DNA of 64,000 nt from Aureococcus anophagefferens (taxonomy: Eukaryota; Sar; Pelagophyceae; Pelagomonadales; Pelagomonadaceae): positions 730,484 through 794,483 of the forward strand of contig NW_008705576.1 in assembly GCF_000186865.1 (NCBI RefSeq). The letters are read 5' to 3'. Below are positions 9,069 through 17,955 of the stretch, piece after piece. Within the stretch, counting starts at the first letter, position 1, and the number at the start of each line of letters is the position of its first letter. The translations under genes were made by a program, and so were the position numbers. The notes below the pieces were generated by a model, which was not told where the DNA came from, made no database searches, and worked only from the letters and a program-made list of their open reading frames with translations.

Positions 9069-10043
9069 TCACCAGCCGATGTCGCCGCCGATGACGACCT
9101 CGCTCCGGGCGTCGACGGCCGCACCTTCCTCGACGGAGTGCGGGACGACGGCGGCGGTCATGGGGAACTCGACGGGCGCCGTGTTGACGACGCGCACGAC
9201 GTTGCCCGAGCCGGGCGTCTCGAGGACGGCGAAGAACGGGCGGTCCAGGCCGTCCTCCGTGTACAGCTCGACGACCTGTTTGTTGTTGTTCGGGCCCTGG
9301 AGGAGCTCGATGCGCGCGTTCAACGGGCGGCCGTCCGTGCGGAGGAGGACCTCGACCGAGTCGACGAGCGGGTCGAACGGGTACGTTCGGAGAGCGCCGC
9401 CTTGTATAGTCGTGGCCGAGTTGACGCACTCCTCGGACGCCATCTCGACGTCGTTGGCGTAGACGTCCGCGGCGATGGGGAACTCGAGCTGGCCGATGTT
9501 GCGGATGGCGACGGTGTTGGGGCCGCGCGGCGTCGCGATCACGGCGCTGAACGGGCGGAGCTGGCCGTTCTCGACGTAGACGCGCATCTTGCACGGCGTG
9601 TTGTCGGGACCGTGCCAGAGCTCGAGGTCGGCGTCGAGCGGGCGGCCCTCCGTCGAGAGGACGACCTGCACCTGGTCGACGAGCGGCGACTTGTAGGACC
9701 ACGTGCGGAGCGAGCCGCCCTGCACGAGGATCGTGTCCACCTTCGGCGTCGGCGGAATCGGCGGCGGCGGCTTGGGCGGCGGCGCCGTCGTCGCTGGGCT
9801 GGGCGGCGGCACCGTCGTCGCTGGGCTGTACTTGAGATCCGTCGGCTCGGATTTTTGTTGGAGCGCCTTGTCGAGCGCGTCCGCTTGCTTGACCGCGGCG
9901 TCGAGCTCATCCCACTCCGGCTTGGACGACGCCGCCGGTCCGTCCGACATTTTCATCGGCGCGACGCGCTGGATTTGCGTGGTCGCCGGAACGAAGGCAT
10001 CGCTGGCGGTGAACGCGAGGGCGAGGGCGAGGGAGCGGACCAT
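9069..10043 (-). CDS. Plastid-targeted two-repeat beta protein, PyShell-like, copy 2 (324 aa)
   Basis: Architecture is as in copy 1, with an N-terminal DAFVPATT motif after the signal peptide (V instead of A after F). The linker is longer (~85 residues): an acidic/helical part (ELDAAVKQADALDKALQQK) and a Pro-rich part (PPPSPATTAPPPKPPPPIPP). It then carries the same two repeats, nearly identical to copies 1 and 3 in the repeat cores. The linker is where the copies differ most, so they may assemble through the same repeats but have different tethers or partners. All three lie head-to-tail on the minus strand with conserved 3' flanks, indicating tandem duplication. Function by homology to PyShell is inference. 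Confidence 0.7.
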   Translation of the reverse strand: MVRSLALALAFTASDAFVPATTQIQRVAPMKMSDGPAASSKPEWDELDAAVKQADALDKALQQKSEPTDLKYSPATTVPPPSPATTAPPPKPPPPIPPTPKVDTILVQGGSLRTWSYKSPLVDQVQVVLSTEGRPLDADLELWHGPDNTPCKMRVYVENGQLRPFSAVIATPRGPNTVAIRNIGQLEFPIAADVYANDVEMASEECVNSATTIQGGALRTYPFDPLVDSVEVLLRTDGRPLNARIELLQGPNNNKQVVELYTEDGLDRPFFAVLETPGSGNVVRVVNTAPVEFPMTAAVVPHSVEEGAAVDARSEVVIGGDIGW

Positions 10044-10314
10044 CGCGCGGCTTCTTGCGGTGTCTCAAGCAATTACGTCACAAGGGTGCCCGGCGCGCCG
10101 GCGCCCCGCCGCACCTCGCCGCGGCAGTCTGCGCGTGGCTTGGGAGAGAATTATCACGACGGGGGCCCTCGAAGGGCTCTTCGGCGGCTCGTGGAGAGGG
10201 GAGGCCCGCGCGGCGAAGGGAGGAGGGGACAGGGGGGTTGGTGGTATTCGAGCGAGAAGCGGGTTGGCCCCGCTTCGGAGCCTTGGATCGAACGGTCGTC
10301 CGATGCGTTGCTCT

Positions 10315-11145
10315 CTACCAGCCGATGTCGCCGCCGATGACGACGTCGCCGCGGGCGTAGTCGGCGCCACCCTCGTCGAGGGAGTGCGGGACGACGGCCG
10401 CGGTCATGGGGAACTCGACGGGCGCGGTGTTGACGATGCGCACGACGTTGCCCGAGCCGGGGGTCTCGAGGATCGCGAAGAAGGGGCGGTCGAAGCCGTC
10501 CTCCGTGTAGAGCTCGATGACCTGCTTGTTGTTGTTCGGGCCCTGGAGGAGCTCGATGCGCGCGTTCAGCGGGCGGCCGTCCGTGCGGAGGAGGACCTCG
10601 ACGGAGTTGACGAGGGGGTCGAACGGGTACGTGCGGAGCGCGCCGCCCTGGATCGTCGTGGCCGAGTTGACGCAGTCGACGGACGGGTTCTCCACGTCGT
10701 TGGCGTAGACGTCCGCGGCGATGGGGAACTCGATCTGGCCGATGTTGCGGATCGCAACCGTGTTGGGGCCGCGGGGCGTCGCGACGACGGCGCTGAAGGG
10801 GCGGAGCTGGCCGTTCTCGACGTACACGCGCATCTTGCACGGCGTGTTGTCGGGACCGTGCCAGAGCTCGAGGTCGGCGTCGAGCGGGCGGCCCTCCGTC
10901 GAGAGGACGACCTGCACCTGGTCGACGAGCGGCGACTTGTAGGACCACGTGCGGAGCGAGCCGCCCTGCACGAGGATCGTCGAGTCGGCGGCCGGGATGC
11001 GGGGAGCGCCGTAGGCGGACGTCGAGCCGAGGGCGCGCGAGCGCGTCTCGACGTTCATCGGCGCGACGCGCTGGACGGTCTTGGGCGCCGGCGCGAAGGC
11101 ATCGGCGGAGAGCGCGAGGGCGAGGGCGAGGGCGGAGCGGGCCAT
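10315..11145 (-). CDS. Plastid-targeted two-repeat beta protein, PyShell-like, copy 3 (276 aa)
   Basis: The frame is open upstream to 11418, but the ATG at 11145 is chosen because it starts a signal peptide (ARSALALALALSADAFAPAP) with the DAFAP plastid motif exactly where the other copies have it. The linker is short (~30 residues). Repeat 1 (~54-147) and repeat 2 (~157-250) match copies 1 and 2 almost residue for residue in the TEGRPLDADLELW and DGRPLNARIELLQ cores. ATTGTTGAAC overlaps the region just upstream of the ATG, another instance of the GTTGAA motif. Regulation is otherwise not visible. Confidence 0.7.
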   Translation of the reverse strand: MARSALALALALSADAFAPAPKTVQRVAPMNVETRSRALGSTSAYGAPRIPAADSTILVQGGSLRTWSYKSPLVDQVQVVLSTEGRPLDADLELWHGPDNTPCKMRVYVENGQLRPFSAVVATPRGPNTVAIRNIGQIEFPIAADVYANDVENPSVDCVNSATTIQGGALRTYPFDPLVNSVEVLLRTDGRPLNARIELLQGPNNNKQVIELYTEDGFDRPFFAILETPGSGNVVRIVNTAPVEFPMTAAVVPHSLDEGGADYARGDVVIGGDIGW

Positions 11146-11498
11146 TGTTGAACCTATGGCGATGATGATGCAGGTAACTTGCACGCGTTTCCGAGAGCGG
11201 GGGGCGATTGCCGAGGCGCGCGAAGGCAGGGAGCGCGGCCGACGCGTTGTGCGCTCTCTCCCGCGCCTTCCCGACGTATTGCACGCGCGGAACGCCCCCT
11301 GCGCGCGTCGTGTGGGACGCCGAACCATGCCTTGGAGATCAACGTAAGAGGGGGTGCGTGATTCCGAAAATCGCCCACTGCGTAATAAACCCTCACGCGT
11401 CCCTGCAGTCGAGTCCATGCCAAGTTTAAGCCGCCAATACTCCAGCGCTCCTCGTCGTGATCACCCCTCCACGCCCGCGACCTCCACCTCCCTCGCCT
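11146..11498. other. Intergenic region without a supported gene (353 bp)
   Basis: This lies upstream of copy 3 and downstream of the minus-strand gene ending near 11499. About 40 bp just right of that stop, read in another frame on the minus strand, encode a charged stretch (KARVVQVKAREVEV) ending in TGA at about 11458. The neighbouring gene may therefore end there through a frameshift or tiny intron. Otherwise nothing was recognised. Confidence 0.4.
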
Positions 11499-12293
11499 TC
11501 ACCTGCACCACCCGCGCCTTGCCGCCGCGCTTCGTCGCGCGGGCGTCCGGTTGCCCGGCGCGGACGTCTCCACCACCGACACCTCGACGGGCGGCGGGAC
11601 AGTCTCCTCCGGAGCCTTGCGGGAGAAGCGCGGGAAGGAGAGCTTCCAGCCGCGGCCCTTCTTCGACGGCGACGGGCTGCCCTTCTTCGGCGGTTCGGAG
11701 GCGACGGCCGCGGTCGCGACCTCCTTTGTCGCCGCGTCGAAATTCGGAGCCTGGGGCGAGAGCGCCGCGAGGGCCGCGCGCGTGCCGCGCGACGACGAGC
11801 TCGAGAGCTCGTCGGCCAGGGCCGCGGGCGGCGGCGGCGTCGTCGCCGCGGGCATCGGCGCGAGGCGCGGCGGCGCGGGCAGCGGCGACGACGGCGCGTC
11901 GGGCGAGGCGGGCTCCTCCATGATGACCTCCGTCACCACGAGCTCGTCCTTGCTCGCGAGGAGGCTCCGCCGCTCGGGCGTCGGCCGCTCGGGCCGCTCG
12001 GGCGTCGGCCGCTCGGGCCGCTCGGGCGTCGGCCGCTCGGCCGAGACGACGGCGACGGGCGCCGCGGGCACCTTCTCCGGCGCCGGCGACGCGGCGACGT
12101 CGAAGTCCGTGATGGCGACGATGTCATCGCTGCAGGGCTTCGACCCCGGCGTGCGCGGCTTGGCGCTGCCGGGCGTCTTGGGGGTCTTGGCGCGCAGCGC
12201 CGATTTCGGGGAGTCGCCGTCGACGCTCGAGTCCTCGTCGAACATGGCCAGGATGTTCGCCTTGGCGTTCTCCTTGTTGTTCGGCGTCATCAT
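11499..12293 (-). CDS. Low-complexity protein with N-terminal KEN motif and RPTPERPE repeats
   Basis: The start is taken at the first ATG (12293), giving MMTPNNKENAKANILAMF; the frame upstream lacks ATG. The 264-aa protein is mostly disordered: SP/TP sites (KTPKTPG, KPRTPGS), a perfect tandem RPERPTPE repeat (about 11970-12045), and a basic Ser/Lys/Pro-rich C-terminal third (KKGRGWKLSFPRFSRK) that could bind membranes or nucleic acid. The KEN at residues 7-9 is the form recognised by APC/C-Cdh1, and the many TP sites fit a CDK substrate; both are inference from very short motifs. The C-terminus may continue in another frame to about 11458. No family was recognised. Confidence 0.5.
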   Translation of the reverse strand: MMTPNNKENAKANILAMFDEDSSVDGDSPKSALRAKTPKTPGSAKPRTPGSKPCSDDIVAITDFDVAASPAPEKVPAAPVAVVSAERPTPERPERPTPERPERPTPERRSLLASKDELVVTEVIMEEPASPDAPSSPLPAPPRLAPMPAATTPPPPAALADELSSSSSRGTRAALAALSPQAPNFDAATKEVATAAVASEPPKKGSPSPSKKGRGWKLSFPRFSRKAPEETVPPPVEVSVVETSAPGNRTPARRSAAARRGWCR

Positions 12294-12477
12294 CGCGGCG
12301 GCGCCGGAGGACCTTCCGGCGCGACTCTCAACGGGCTGCCCGGTCGCAGCGGCGCGGAAGTTCCAGGCAACGGCGCTGCCCAGCTGCAACAACCCCCTTC
12401 AGTAACTGTCCAACAACGTTTTCAAAGATGAGGGCAGCCCCAGGTGCCTCGTCGGCCTCGTCGGCATTCTTCGAGTT

Positions 12478-14093
12478 ATGGACGCCGATGAAGATCACAT
12501 GAAGGAATCCGATACTGCGCCGGCTCCACCCCCGCCGAAGAAGCAGCGGCCCTGCGTCGCCTGCGCGCGGTCCAAGGTCAAGTGCGACAACGCGAAGCCG
12601 TCCTGCTCGCGCTGCGTGCGCCTGGGCCTCGCCTGCGTCGAGTCGGCGCCGAGCCGGAGGGGCAAGCGCCGGGGCAAGCTCGGCGAGAAGACGGCGAGCA
12701 TGCTCCTGAGCCGCCAGCAGGACGCCCAGTCCGACGGGTGCGGCACGGGCGACGGCGACTGCGGCTTCGACCAGGGCGGCCCGACGATGGTCCAGCTCGT
12801 CCGCGAGGTCGCGCTGATGGCGACGCAGCGGGGCTCGTCCATGATGATGACGCGGGCCATGGCCATGGCGACGCGCGCGCGCATCTCGCTCAAGGACCTG
12901 ATGCTGATGAAGTCCGCGGCGCGCGTGAGCCCCGCCGCGGACGCGCCCGCGGACATGGCCGCGTACCTCCCCGCGGGCAACAGGGCAGGAAAAGGGTGAT
13001 TCAAGATCGCTTCAACATGAGTGTTCCGCGCGCGATCGTTCCGGGAAAAATATCCACGCGTCGAGAGCGCTCCGAGAGATGATCGCTCGTCCAAAAATTA
13101 GCCAAAACGAGTGGAAAACGACCGAGATATGAGCCTCAAAAGTTGGGAATTTCGCACTCTTTTCCTGCCCAGGCGGGCAACCCCTTCTCCACGATGATCG
13201 ACGGCGACGACGACCAAAGCGACGAGCGCGCGGCCAAGGCCGCGCGCGCGGGCGGCCGCGTGAGCCCCGCGCCGCCGCCCCTCCGCGCGCGGCCGCGGAC
13301 GGGCGCGGAGGCGGTAGAGATGGTGCTCCGCGACGCGCCGCGGTCCCTGCCGGCCTGCATCGGCGACTTCGTCGTCGCGAAGCGCGACCCCTCCTCCGTG
13401 ACGCTCCTGCGCATGCAGGTCGACGGCACGGTGCGCTACCAGGGCAACCGCGCGTTCGACGACCTCGTCTACGACTCCGCGGAGCTCAACGCGGCCATGG
13501 AGGCGCAGGGCGTCGGCTGCCCGTCGGAATTATTCCTCCACCCGGACGACAAGCCGAACGTCTGCCGCCTCCTGTCGGGCGTGCTCCGGCGGCTGAACGC
13601 CGCCGTGCCCGACGACGACGCGGGCACGTACGCGTCGTCCGAGCCCGACGTCTGGCCGCTCCAGCTCGTGCTCAAGGGCTCCGGTCTGCCCATGATGACG
13701 CGCGCCTACCTGCGGGTCGTCACCTACCACGGCGGCCGCATGTCCTTCTGGGCCTGGCGCTTCGACCCCGTCGCGGCCGCGGCGCCGCCGGAGCCGTCGC
13801 TCGAGACGCCGGGCGCCTTCGCGACGCGGCGCCTCGGCGCGGCGGCGCCTCTCCCGCAGACGCCGCCGGAGCCGGACCTCGTGTCCGAGCACTCGCGGGA
13901 CGCCGCGCCCGTGTCGAGCGGCGACAGCGGCGACAGCCTCGACGGCGCGCCGCGCTTCGACCCCGTCGTCGGCCTCGGCATGGGCATGGACGACGCGACC
14001 ATCGAGGCCGAGCTCCGGAGCCTCGGCGACGGCGCCTTCAACCGCCAGGTCCTCGGCGGGTTTCTGGGCCCGACGGAGCCGCCGGGGTCCTGA
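12478..14093 (+). CDS. Zn2Cys6 binuclear cluster protein (putative transcription factor), split by an introner
   Basis: Exon 1 is 12478-12972 and exon 2 is 13173-14093 (471 aa). The cluster is C26-x2-C29-x6-C36-x6-C43-x2-C46-x6-C53 with basic residues between C29 and C36 (ARSKVK), the fungal Gal4-type DNA-binding pattern. A Met-rich region (~120-145) follows. After the intron come a PAS/TIG-like globular stretch (about 205-345, including LFLHPDDKPNVCRLL and RAYLRVVTYHGGRMSFW) and an acidic, Ser/Pro-rich C-terminus that could be an activation region. The central block may be a PAS sensor fold, from the HPDD and FWAWR features; this is tentative. Removing the intron exactly joins LPAGN to PFSTM in frame. 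Confidence 0.8.
12973..13172 (+). mobile_element. Introner, family 1 (192 bp) plus upstream 8-bp duplication = 200-bp GC-AG intron
   Basis: The element spans 12981-13172, beginning CAGGGCAGGAAAAG and ending CTTTTCCTGCCCAG (inverted termini). It is flanked by perfect 8-bp repeats GCGGGCAA at 12973-12980 and 13173-13180. The intron runs from the first duplication (GC donor) to the element's last AG; its removal leaves one copy of the target and keeps frame (phase 0). The interior has the family's conserved GATCGCTCGTCCAAAAAT block. Orientation 'alpha' (the TTCAA.GTCGCTTCAA end is upstream). Confidence 0.93.
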
Positions 14094-14171
14094 GGCGCGC
14101 GCTCGAGAGCGCGCGAGCGCCCCCGGCGAGCCGGACGCGCGACTAGAATCCCCCGGTTGCTCCTAAGGAGC

Positions 14172-14332
14172 GCGATCGCACGGCGATGACGCGCGACGCT
14201 TAGTCGCGCTATCGCACGGCGATGACGCGCGCCGCTTAGTCGCGCTATCGCACGGCGATGACGCGCGCCGCCTAGTCACGCTATCGCACGGCGATGGCGC
14301 TTAGTCGCGCTATCGCACGGCGATGACGCGCG
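14172..14332. repeat. 36-bp tandem repeat spanning the 3' end of the EF-hand gene
   Basis: The core ATCGCACGGCGATG recurs at 14175, 14211, 14247, 14283 and 14312 (spacings 36, 36, 36, 29), with TTAGTCGCGCT between copies. The most gene-proximal copy encodes the end of the EF-hand protein (VIAVR and its TAG stop). The remaining copies repeat that coding end and stop outward into the 3' flank, as expected from slippage or unequal exchange. Confidence 0.85.
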
Positions 14333-16286
14333 TTTTCGGCGGCGAGACGTGGACGAGGCGCGCGGACGCGCCCGCGTCCGCGCGCGCGAGCGCCTGCTTC
14401 CGCGAGAGCTTCCGGGCGGACTCGCGCAGGTTCTTCGCCCGCAGGTCCAGGATCATCTCGTGCGTCGGCGTCGACCGGTCCGACGCCTGGACGATGGCGA
14501 GGTGCACGGACTCGTCGAGCGGCTTCGCGTCGTCGTTCGCGCCCGTCATGTCGTCGACGGCCGCGCGCATCTTCGTCGCGAGGCGCGCGCGCTGCTTCCA
14601 CTTGTAGAAGGACCCGCGCAGCGTCGTCGAGTCCACGGTCAGGTTCTCCAGCGCCGCGATCATCCTCCGGTGCAGGTTCGCGCGCATGGACACGTGCAGC
14701 GTCTCGAGCGTCGCCGCCTTCTTCGCCTCGGCGCGCAGCAGCTCGCAGCACCGCTCGTAGACCTCGGGGAAGTCGTCCCAGAAGGACGGCGCCTTGGTCG
14801 CGTCGTAGCGCGCGGCGTAGTACGCGTCCATCTTCGCGTGGAAGTCGCGGTCGAGCGCGTAGAGCGACTTGCGCTTGCCCGTCTGCTTCGCCCAGTAGTC
14901 GTGGCCGAAGAGCTTGTCGCGCATCTTGCGCTGGTAGCCGTGGCCGAGGCCGAGGAAGACGGCGTTGTCGTCGCTGAACTTCTGGAACTCGCGGAAGTCG
15001 ATGCCGCCGGAGCCGTCGGCGTCGACGAAGGAGAAGACCTGGAACGCCTTCTTCTTCGCGTTCGTCCGGCGGAACTTGTAGCGGTGGTGGATGAAGTGCT
15101 CCAGGTCCTTGATGTCGAGCACGGACACCCGCTCGTCCCAGTGCGCCTGGCGGCAGAGCAACCGAAAGCTCAGCGTCTCGCAGCACGTCTTGTCGACGGC
15201 GCACGTCGCCCAGGTCTGGGCCAGGAAGTCGCCTACGGAGCGCGCGTCGGTGACGACGGTTCGTCGTTTCCCCGGTCGACGTCTCTCGAAGATCGTCGCG
15301 GCCGCGGGACGATTCGCCGTCTTCCCCGGTCAAGAAATCTCTCGAAGATCGTCACGAGGACGCGGGGAAGCCGCGGATGGGCACGGCGCCGTTCTGGTCC
15401 TCGTTGAAGGTGTCGAAGAAGCGCCGGCTGTAGGCGCTGGGCGGCAGCGCGAAGTACTCGGCGAACTCCGAAAAGTCGACCGAGTTCGACGCGTCCCTGT
15501 CGAGCGTCGCCCACCTGGGCAGCAAAAGAGAGATTCAACGTCGCTTCAACGTGAGTGTTCCGCGCGCGAGTGTTCCGGAAAAAGCATCCACGCTTCGAGA
15601 CCGTTCCAAGAAATGATCGCTCGTCCAAAAGTCAGCCGAAACGAGTGGAAAATGGCCGAGATATGAGCCTTTGAAGTTGGGAAATTCGCTCTCTTTTGCT
15701 GCCCTGTCGCCCACGCGTCGAGCCACCGGAGCCGCTCCTGGCCGTGGATCTTCAGGTCCACGAAGACCTTGAAGACGCTGCCCGTGAAGTCGTTGTAGCG
15801 CGTCGACAGGAACTCGATGCGGTCGAGCCTCCGCGGGCAAACCAAACCGCACCAGTCGAAGCACGTCGACTGCAGCAGGTCGAGGACGCCGAGGAGGAAG
15901 CGCCAGGTGAAGGACTTGGAGTCCTCCGTGAGGCTCGCGGGCGACGCGCCGTGGACGCGCAGGAGCCGCTTCCGCCGCCGCTCCAGCAGGCAGACGCCGA
16001 CGCCGACGGCCGCGGCCGCGGCGAGCACGCCGATCAGCGGCCCGACGACGGCCATGGGCAGCTCGAAGGGCGCGGCCTCCGACGCCGACGCGCGCACGAC
16101 GCAGTCCGTGCCGTTCCAGTACGCGTCGCTGCCGTTGACGATCCAGCGGCCGCCGGGCAGGAGCGCGAGGCCCGGCCGCCGGCGGTCGGTGACGACGAGG
16201 GTCGCGTTGCGGCACGTCACGTTCGGCGTGAGCTCGTCCTCGTCCGAGTAGTAGTAGTTGTTGGCGGCGTACTCGTAGATCGACAT
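14310..16286 (-). CDS. Membrane-anchored EF-hand protein, three exons, 544 aa
   Basis: Exons are 16286-15715, 15514-15375 and 15232-14310 (phases 2 and 1). The N-terminal ~75 residues contain NVT, NAT, NGS and NGT sequons, consistent with a lumenal or extracellular segment although no cleavable signal is evident. A transmembrane helix follows (PMAVVGPLIGVLAAAAAVGVGV, ~78-99). The cytoplasmic part carries EF-hand-like loops: DRDASNSVDFSEF (right at the exon 1/2 join), NEDQNGAVPIRDF and DADGSGGIDFREF, then a basic helical C-terminus. It is likely a calcium sensor at a membrane; no closer family was recognised. The second intron is assigned as GC-AG because only that choice keeps frame. The first intron is a 192-bp introner whose removal restores the first EF-hand. 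Confidence 0.8.
15233..15374 (-). mobile_element. Introner-like intron, family 3 (dimer-like)
   Basis: A 142-bp GC-AG intron (coding strand) flanked by GCGGCTTC and GCGACTTC, 7/8 identical. Inside, a ~45-bp module (GACGATCTTCGAGAGA ... GACCGGGGAA ... CGTC) occurs twice head-to-tail. Its downstream half matches the intron at 1217-1304, including CGTCACCGACG near the acceptor. It therefore looks like a dimer of the same mobile unit. Confidence 0.6.
15515..15714 (-). mobile_element. Introner, family 1 (192 bp) plus 8-bp duplication = 200-bp GT-AG intron
   Basis: The element occupies 15515-15706. On the coding strand it begins CAGGGCAGCAAAAG and ends CTTTTGCTGCCCAG, flanked by perfect GTGGGCGA copies (plus-strand TCGCCCAC at 15507-15514 and 15707-15714). 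The GT donor comes from the upstream duplication. Excision restores codons for WATLDRD and an intact EF-hand loop. Orientation 'beta' relative to the gene. Confidence 0.93.
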
Positions 16287-16472
16287 GGCTTATCTCTCGT
16301 GGCTGTTGACGACCATCGTGCTGCCCCGACGGAGCGCCGCCGCCCGGGCAGCCTTCGCCGGGGTTCGGAACCGCGCGTCCCGCGAGGCCTCCCGCGACCC
16401 CGAGACGGCGAAAGAAGCGCGAGGGAGGATTGCGTGAGAAGAAGCACGAGTTACGACGGCGACGGCGGCGCC

Positions 16473-17681
16473 CTAGAACTGCTCGGGCGTCGCGGCCCGC
16501 GACGTCTGCGTCGAGAACTCCTGGGCCCCGCGGTGCCGCGGCGCGACGACGATGACGTTGCCCGGCGCCGCGCGCGGGTTCGCGCCGTTGGGCCGGGGCC
16601 CCGGCGACCCCGTCGGCGAGCCGCCGTCGCCGCCGTCCTCCTTGGGCGGCGTCTCGCCGGCCGCCGCGTCGCGCTTCTTCCGGCCGAAGGAGAAGAAGGA
16701 GCCGCGCTTCTCCTTGGGCTTGTCGCCCGGGTTCGACCCGCCGAAGATGCGCCCGTAGTTGCTCTTGCGCCTCGGCTCGCCCTCGGAGTCGGCCTGGCTG
16801 TCGGCCTGGCTGTCGAAGGACCGCGACGACGACATGAGCGGGTCGTCGGGCGTCGGCGGCGGCCGCGCCGCGGTCGGGCTCGGCGCCTTGGTTCGCGCGG
16901 AGCCGTGCCAGCCGAAGCTCAGGGGGTCGTGGAGCTCCTCCTTGGCCTCGCAGTAGGGCTCCGCGGGCAGCGGCTTCCCCGCGCCGCCGTCGTCGCGCGG
17001 GCTCGGTCCCGGCGACCCGAAGAGCGCGGCCTCGAGGTCGTCGGCCGTCTCCGTCATGTCGACGATGCAGAGGTCCTCGGCGACGGTCGACCGCTGCGTG
17101 TCCGGCTCGCGCGGCGGCGGCGGCTCCCGCGGCTCGTCGCGCGGCCGCGGCTTCTCCGGCGACGCGACGCCCAGGGGCTCGATGGCCGGCGGGTAGAAGC
17201 TCGCGGGCACGTGGTCCAGGTTCGCCTGCTTCGGCGGCGACCGCGCCGGCGGCTCCTCGCCCTCGACGAGCCGCGCGGCCTCCGCGAGGACGTCGTCGTC
17301 CGCGCGGCCGCCGCCGTCGCCGAGGGTCGGGAGCGGGGCGTCGCTCGACGACGCGGACCGCACGAGGGTCGGGATCTCGCCCCGCGAGCCCCGCGGCGAC
17401 GCCCCGCCGTCGCTCTGCTCGAGCCGGTCCGGCGCGTCCGCTTGCCTCAAATTCCGCCGGATGGCCTCGTCGTCGTCGCTGCTGTCGTCCCCGTCGAACT
17501 GCGCGAGGATCTCGTTCTTCCGCCGCCACTCCGGGTTCTCCCGCGCCTCGTCCCGCGCCTTCTGCCGCGCCTGGAACTCGGCCTCGTTGCTGCCCCCAAA
17601 GTCCCGCGGGGACTCCTCGTCGCTCCGCGGCGTCAGCGGCGCCGGCTGCGTCCGCCGCCAGCTCTTGCGGCCCCAGACCAT
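16473..17681 (-). CDS. Hypothetical Ser/Pro/Asp-rich disordered protein, 402 aa
   Basis: One open frame from ATG 17681. The N-terminus is basic (MVWGRKSWRRTQ) with a charged helix (EFQARQKARDEARENPEWRRKNEILAQF). The rest is low complexity: SPR/SPP sites, DDSSDDDEAI, two SQADSQAD copies and a basic KEKRGSFFSFGRKKRD patch near residue 335. No globular domain was recognised. The acidic/proline composition and multiple SP/TP motifs suggest a phosphorylated scaffold, which is inference. Its start is in a 274-bp divergent region shared with the carboxypeptidase gene. Confidence 0.55.
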   Translation of the reverse strand: MVWGRKSWRRTQPAPLTPRSDEESPRDFGGSNEAEFQARQKARDEARENPEWRRKNEILAQFDGDDSSDDDEAIRRNLRQADAPDRLEQSDGGASPRGSRGEIPTLVRSASSSDAPLPTLGDGGGRADDDVLAEAARLVEGEEPPARSPPKQANLDHVPASFYPPAIEPLGVASPEKPRPRDEPREPPPPREPDTQRSTVAEDLCIVDMTETADDLEAALFGSPGPSPRDDGGAGKPLPAEPYCEAKEELHDPLSFGWHGSARTKAPSPTAARPPPTPDDPLMSSSRSFDSQADSQADSEGEPRRKSNYGRIFGGSNPGDKPKEKRGSFFSFGRKKRDAAAGETPPKEDGGDGGSPTGSPGPRPNGANPRAAPGNVIVVAPRHRGAQEFSTQTSRAATPEQF

Positions 17682-17955
17682 GGTGCGCGACGCGCGACCG
17701 CCGCGGCGCGTCCCCGCCCGGGCACGACGAGCGGCGTCGCAGGCGCCTCAGCCAGTGCAGAGGAGCGCGGCTGGTAGAAGATATATACGAGCGAGGCCGA
17801 TATAGCTTTTGGGAAATCTGAGAGTTGTTGCCATTCTCAGGGGCTCCCCGAGGTTGCCCTGTCGAGATAAAAACCGTGAGGGCACCGCCGCGTGCGCGCC
17901 CCTCCGCCGCCCCCGCTCGAGCGCCCCGCATGGGCGCCTGACGGCGCACGTCGCC

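Noticed and set aside
12973..13172. In-frame stop after LPAGN taken as a truncated gene plus a second gene
   Set aside because: The element has introner termini and a perfect 8-bp duplication, and excision restores one frame.
14172..14332. CRISPR-like regularly spaced repeats
   Set aside because: The units are contiguous 36-bp tandem repeats without spacers, in eukaryotic nuclear DNA, and overlap a gene end.
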